DNA from: Methanomassiliicoccales archaeon UBA280
GTDB lineage: Archaea > Thermoplasmatota > Thermoplasmata > SG8-5
Assembly (NCBI GenBank): GCA_002499085.1
Contig: DAKD01000008.1
Span: 1-64,000, forward strand
DNA: 64,000 nucleotides
Direction: 5' to 3'
This document shows positions 61,701 through 64,000 of the stretch, in pieces (the stretch's first letter is position 1; each line of letters opens with the position of its first letter). Position numbers and translations under genes: made by a program. The notes below the pieces were generated by a model. That model was given only the letters and a program-made list of their open reading frames with translations. It was not told the origin of the DNA and searched no databases.

Positions 61701-64000
61701 CGAGGCTGAAGCGCTGACCTGCTCAAGGTCTGTTCCTATGGGGTTCTCGTAATCCAGATAGGCCCAGTTGGTCAGGATGCCTGTCGCTCCCGCATCCACG
61801 ATGACAGTGATGACGATTGAGCCGCCTGTTCCGGGCGCCAGGTTGCCGATGAACCATATGTTGTTGGGCACAGTCGGTGCCGGGACTGCGTTGACAAAGG
61901 TCACTCCGGCAGGGTAGGCTTCTGTAATTATCACATCGTAAGCCCAGCCTGTTCCCGTGTTCTGGTAGGTGAGTGTGTAGGTGATTGTCTGGCCCTGAAT
62001 CGCTGTCCCGGGCGCTGTCTTGGTGATTGTCATGTTCGGCTGAATGATGAGCGTCGAATCCGAGGCATATTCCGTTGGCTGGCTGATATCGGCTGCGTTC
62101 TGGTAATCAAGCTCTGCATTGTTGACTAGGGTCCAGCCTTCGGTTCCCAGGATGATTTGGACTGTTATCCTGATTGATCCCGAGCCGCCGGGGGCCACGG
62201 CTGGAATGAACCAAACATTGTTGCCGGAGGTGGGCGGAGGCAGGGATGAGATGAAGTTCACGCCAGCCGGGTATGTCTCGGTTATCGTGACATTGTATGC
62301 CCAGTCTGTTCCGGTGTTTGTGTAATTCAGCCAGTAGGTGATTGTCTGGCCCGGGTATGCATTCTCAGGTGCCCACTTTGTGACGGCCATGTCAGGGTTT
62401 CTGATGATGGTCTGGGCAGTGTCCAGGATTGCGGGCATGATCCTGCCGGCGAAGTTCTCGTAAGTGACATCCGCAGTGTTGACCAGGGTTCCTGCTGCTG
62501 CAGTCACCTGGACTGTGATGGTGATCACATACGAGGCTCCGGTGTCGAGGAAAGCCACATTCCACACATTGTTGCCCGAGGTCGGCGCCGGGATGGCGCT
62601 GATGAATGTTACGCCTGCCGGATATGTCTCGGTTATTGTGATGTCATATGCCGGCGCCGTGCCGACGTTCGTGACGGTTATCGTGTAGGTGATGGTCTCG
62701 CCGGTATTGGCATATGCCGGGGCTGTCTTCACAACTGTCAGCAGCGGGTCGACTACCAAGGTGTCGGCGAATGCCCATTCGACTGGCATTGCGCCATTGA
62801 CCTGGTTGGTGTAGGCTACAATGACCACGTTGTGCAGGATTCCGATGGCTGCATTGTCCACCGTGAGCGTGATTGTTATGGTCCAGACCGCGCCAATGGG
62901 CATGGCCATTCCGTATATGGTCGTGAGGTCCCAGACATTGTTGCCTGCACTGGGCCAGGGCATAGCGCCCACAAATGTCACACCCGCAGGATATGTCTCG
63001 GTCACTATGACGCTGTTGGCGACATTGGTGCCGACATTCTCAACCATGATTGTATATGTGATTGTCTGGCCGGTTACTGCAGTGGCTGGTGCCGTCTTGG
63101 ATATTGTCAGCAACGGCGAGTCCACGACCGTGGTCCACTCGGCCCAATTGGCAGCCCAGTTGACAAGGCCCGGGTCGAGCGCATAATCGACTGTCACATT
63201 GTTGATCAGCAGGGTTGCTCCGCCGTTCACCGTGACCGTGACTGTTATCACGCCGGATGCTCCCGATGCCAGGTTGCCCAGGTCCCAGACATTGTTGCCT
63301 GCGGTGGGCGGCGGGACGGCTGACACGAAGGTGATATCGACCGGGTAAGTTTCAGTTATTGTGACGTCATATGCGATTCCTGGCCCCGTGTTGGCATACG
63401 TGATCGTGTAGGTTATTGTCTGTCCGGGCGAGGCATTCACCGGGCCTGTCTTCTGTATGTCCATGTACGGGCCCTGCACCAGGGTATCGACCGTGTCCTG
63501 GTCCGTGAATTGGACGCCTTCGTCGTTGTAGCCGGCTATCTGGACGTTATTCGTCAGCACACCGGTTGCCGAGGTTGAAACTGTGACAGTGACAAGGATT
63601 ATGACCGGCGCTCCGGGAGCCACCGTTCCGATGTTCCAGGTTATGACCTGGCCCACTACAGTGAACGGAAGGACCGAGGCTGTAACATAGGCAACTCCGG
63701 CAGGCAATGTGTCGGTTATGGCGACATTGTAGGCCGTGTCGGTTCCGGTGTTCTGGTATGTTATCGTGTAAACGATTGTCTCGCCGGGTGCGGCAGTCGC
63801 AGGTGCTGCCTTTGTGATTGTCAGGACCGGGTCGATTATGGTTGTGGCCGCGGAGTCTGTGTCCTGGGCAGCCAGTCCGCCCGCGTTCTCGTAATCCACG
63901 GCGACGTCGTTCGTCAGCACCGTGCCGATGGGTAGGCCCGTGTTCACCGTGACCGTGATGTCAATCGAACCCGAGGCTCCTGGCCCGACAGACCCTATGT
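52701..64000 (-). CDS. Giant DUF11-repeat surface protein, 5' end outside the window
   Basis: The frame is open to the window edge, giving more than 3,765 residues. I count 29 complete DUF11 repeats plus one partial repeat. Each is about 115 residues with the core K.AP..A..GQ.ITY.I...N.GT..AYNV.ITETYPAGV.F and P.....G.NVW..G..APG. One Ig-like domain (about the last 260-170 residues) and one carboxypeptidase-regulatory-like sandwich follow. The end, IPEFGSFIVPILAILALVVL then RRKR, resembles the PEF-CTERM anchor of archaeal surface proteins. An apparent start at 63947 is an internal GTG valine codon. DUF11 stalks are typical of adhesins and S-layer-like proteins. It heads the operon with the two genes downstream. 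Confidence 0.9.
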   Translation of the reverse strand, partial: IGSVGPGASGSIDITVTVNTGLPIGTVLTNDVAVDYENAGGLAAQDTDSAATTIIDPVLTITKAAPATAAPGETIVYTITYQNTGTDTAYNVAITDTLPAGVAYVTASVLPFTVVGQVITWNIGTVAPGAPVIILVTVTVSTSATGVLTNNVQIAGYNDEGVQFTDQDTVDTLVQGPYMDIQKTGPVNASPGQTITYTITYANTGPGIAYDVTITETYPVDITFVSAVPPPTAGNNVWDLGNLASGASGVITVTVTVNGGATLLINNVTVDYALDPGLVNWAANWAEWTTVVDSPLLTISKTAPATAVTGQTITYTIMVENVGTNVANSVIVTETYPAGVTFVGAMPWPSAGNNVWDLTTIYGMAMPIGAVWTITITLTVDNAAIGILHNVVIVAYTNQVNGAMPVEWAFADTLVVDPLLTVVKTAPAYANTGETITYTITVTNVGTAPAYDITITETYPAGVTFISAIPAPTSGNNVWNVAFLDTGASYVITITVQVTAAAGTLVNTADVTYENFAGRIMPAILDTAQTIIRNPDMAVTKWAPENAYPGQTITYWLNYTNTGTDWAYNVTITETYPAGVNFISSLPPPTSGNNVWFIPAVAPGGSGSIRITVQIILGTEGWTLVNNAELDYQNAADISQPTEYASDSTLIIQPNMTITKTAPGTAIQGQTITYTLTYQNTGTGWAYDVIITEAYPAGVTFVNAVPAPTVPNNIWFIGNLAPGTGGSIVITVIVDAGATGILTNWAYLDYENPIGTDLEQVSASASTLVQIPVMTISKTAPATANTGQTIVYTIFYQNVGMAPAYNVVITDTLPIGVNFVSSVPVPSVSAYPVYTWNIAGTLAPGASGTITVTVTVTATTGLLINTANVNYRNQFGVVYPTVWDTDTTEIINPLLTVEKSAPATANTGQNIVYTVWVNNTGTDMAYNVVVTETYPAGVIFVGAVPMPSSGNNVWNLGNRAPGAAVPIFITVTVNATGLLVNTVTVNYNNSVPIQQTPVTDTAETLVGDPLIVIQKTAPATANAGETIMYTIRYWNNGTAPAYNVIITEIYPAGVTFVNANPAPTFGNNVWNIGTVPVGGSGVIFINVTVNSGTTGILVNTVQAEYEDAAGNIRPVVTDQAVTVITGPYLVISKTGPAFANPGQVIMYTITYQNIGTDIAYNVWINETFPAGVTFLNSNPARTSDFNWNIGDLVAGASGRIYINVTVSATATGTLHNFVNAAWADSVGARYNANATWDTVIREPIIQLVKTGPAGANPGATITYWINYTNAGSDWAHNVTITETYPAGVTFVSSLPAPTAGNNVWYIGSVAPGASGSIRITVTISVSAEGSITNTARATFRNQAGSNMDPVTATFVTLIINPLIQLEKLASTTVPGSVFPNEIFTYEIRYSNIGTDWAYNVRITETYPAGVTFQSAVPAPNFGDNEWLIPMLAPGAGGSIFITVRVDSGATGTLLNRVTANYRNTVGPMTPVVAELSLTVIAPNLQVTKTAPAAAATGELITYTVTVRNIGNALATGIILTEAYPAGVTFVSAVPAPDISPNRWFVWDLAPGASWSVDITVQVNLGASGMLINNVAATCLDQYGQAYGPFNAQAMTLVADPYMLVSKTGPATANPGATIMYTITYQNIGTGPADVIITESYPAGTAFLDATPMPTSGDNVWNIGTVNPGASGTIFVNVTIGLTASGTLTDMVSLAYSSNVRPFPQQYAFWNTTIVEPRMVISKTAPATANTGQQITYWLNFSNTGTDWAYGVVITETYPAGVTFVSSIPVPTAGNNVWDIGDIAPGGSGSIMITVRVNTNAFGILRNFAVLAYSSAARTMPPAYAWANTTVVDPLLIMSKTAPATATQGETVTYTITIENIGTDTAYNVYVQENYPASVSYVSAVPAPFLGNNVWYFATVPAGGTVTITITVTFSMSANLLVINFAFADYQDFAGEDQARVQANAGTYVTGPTMQFTKWATPHANATDLITYYLNFTNTGTGWAQNVVVTETYPAGATFVSAIPAPTAGNNVWNIGNVAPGATVSIVITMQVDIGATGILFNRATLDYQNLIGIDYRTLRASAITTLGDIPNIIIDKTALAYANAGQVIMYRIDWSNPTAIWAYNVWINDTLPYGTAYLDSNPTPPDHIAPPVYGWSLGDLAPGASGTIFINVTVTGERYGTLTNLAVVEWLNSTGFMFTGFDTANTVVRDALMDITKTGPLTASVGQVFSYTMSYVNLGNGTAYDVWIVDTLPAGVTYLPVASPPPTSVVGQVISWNFATIAAGFSGTITVTVQVQPAASGTVQTNTVTLDYDNTIGVPYPQEFAYCDTLVNLLAGFMVIEKWAPAEAVTGETITYLLNYTNIGLGAANNVVITETYDAGVVFVDAFPAPTTPPDTWTLGNLPAGASGTIMVNVTVTAASGTLTNWVDVTYIGGADMAWASTVIVAPLMDITKSVNRAIAQNGDLLTYTVSYFNIGTAPAYNVVITETYPAGVAFGAAVPAPTIGNNVWEIPFVPVGGSGTITITVTVTALTGVQENNVSLDYENIVGIAQPTEYAEASTDISTVELTITKMADPTVNPGSNMFYYITIDNPGLNPANDVTITETYPAGITFVNSWLSIMGGPWNLRAPDVGDNIWYLGGPLPAGSYWTLMIEVTVDPLAPDVLVNTAMLNFTDAFTNHFLNDTAVTVTSGPMMELEKTANYQYVSPGQLLTYTITYTNVGPGPAMDVVIREYYPSWVTFVSAVPMPNIGNNVWNLGMVDGIYGMNTGQIVITVRVSTMAAGQLTNWASLNYRNISGAQMPEEWASATTTVLGGVTLMSITKTGPTMATSGELVTYIITYRNIGTGMAVNVYLDDVFDLAELTFVSATPPPTYTIGNTRRWVIGNVAPGAMGTISVSFTVGSGIAVANNRVYLNYTNSLGTSYSRTTLASTLVYNPTMTITKTAPATANSGQYITYTIIYTNTNQYAFAHNVAITETYSVWTSFFSATPAPTLGDNYWFIGDVAPGASASIQITVRILTAATNDTWANNRVDLAYENMANVPQPGEFATAQTHVLDPILTIDKDGPGTANSGQAIQYTILVRNTGGAPAYDLVITEAYPGGITFVSAVPAPTIGNNVWIIPMLAVGGVYSITINVIVNTNVASTTPLTNTATVTYEDANNEAQDPESDFVITTVLDPLLQVTKTGPAVASTGQNITYLITIENTGQATAYNIQVTDIYPSNMTAQWVTYVNSTPGTVGPGFNTWTIATLAPGAIIYIWINVTVNVQYNLTNTVTVDYTDFSMEAQAQVSDSWTTWVQNPYMTLTKIANITAVPGGYILYNLTAENIGTGNATGVTVTEHYPAGVTFVWASIPPTTGNNVWVFDDLPAGFAGSLLILVRVDNGTAPGTVLRNTVNMTYGSLANMAMPPLTAWANTTVEGPIMHIEKTAPANVSVGEIFNYTIRFWNTGTAPAYNVIIRDALPGGLGVLAVYPPPSSTTGGYYEWTFEAGDPGTVPETVGIIQITVQPTRAAILTNNATLSYTNSADMVYPTIFSVAVTLVGEIPGLIPPIVRSVPPAYEWAGEDFVLFAEVIAMGGSSIGTVRLYFTGIYGDSWSADMTEIAGAVNIVNGTGWYRCPIPAQPYKGFVSYFVWVNDTNELENRTGILDIPIRLPPYFVWGFITSRRDTPVSNAIVQVTDTFTNETVMALTDSSGRYQVDLATLYSGYMNLENLAVYATDGMYYGTNESFIDLDDWDDADMTWPNRLVSIRLSEIPEFGSFIVPILAILALVVLLGRQRRKRHDEASN

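Noticed and set aside
63000..63947. Start codon of the DUF11 gene at 63947
   Set aside because: The codon is a GTG valine inside a DUF11 repeat, and the frame remains open with typical repeat sequence to the end of the window.

Overview
The window is archaeal. The informational genes are archaeal in type: a single small-subunit clamp loader, a Pcc1 KEOPS subunit, prefoldin beta, Cbf5-type pseudouridine synthase, archaeal-type prolyl-tRNA synthetase, an EMC3-like membrane insertase, an AglB oligosaccharyltransferase and a tRNA gene with a bulge-helix-bulge intron. TATA boxes lie 22-28 bases before several starts and some starts look leaderless. With the membrane-anchored FKBP, the biotin-dependent sodium-pump decarboxylase and many large surface proteins, a euryarchaeal lineage near the Thermoplasmata is my best guess; no rRNA is present to settle it. 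No transposase, CRISPR array or prophage was seen.

Layout. 1-8130: a giant AglB with a very long extracellular tail and a small membrane-anchored partner. 8337-8736: tRNA-Arg(CCT) with a T-loop intron, followed by two tandem copies of a structured element. 8735-11539: a DUF362 iron-sulphur protein and glutamine synthetase, separated by a repeat. 11543-16086: an oadA-oadG-oadB-birA operon for sodium-pumping oxaloacetate decarboxylase, in which the gamma subunit carries an extracellular beta-helix domain. 16164-25912: a 1,605-residue helical-repeat protein ending in a RING-like zinc finger, FKBP, a small PC4-like protein, RfcS, a TPR protein and a second RING-like zinc protein. 26193-30109: Pcc1, prefoldin beta and a DHH protein in one overlapping set, then EMC3-like, Cmk and Cbf5. 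30168-38032: two divergent beta-helix surface proteins and a Trm9-like methyltransferase, flanked by inverted copies of a structured repeat. 38102-41101: glmS and a GlmU-like sugar nucleotidyltransferase. 41198-45578: a single-chain pyruvate:ferredoxin oxidoreductase between inverted copies of another structured repeat. 45582-48891: a SAP/helical/zinc-ribbon protein, a small membrane protein and ProRS. 48875-64000: an operon of surface proteins, including a giant DUF11-repeat adhesin that runs off the window.

The genes join into two themes. One is a glycosylated cell surface: GlmS and GlmU make activated amino sugar, AglB transfers glycan, FKBP folds exported proteins, and the beta-helix, Ig-like and DUF11 proteins form the coat. 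The other is carbon and energy flow around pyruvate and oxaloacetate, through PFOR and the decarboxylase pump.

The most unusual signals are non-coding. Five intergenic elements share one folding plan although their stems differ in sequence, and four of them lie just after a stop codon on the same strand. Separately, the two copies behind the tRNA keep a perfect stem through a compensatory change and appear to be built from the ends of the tRNA gene.
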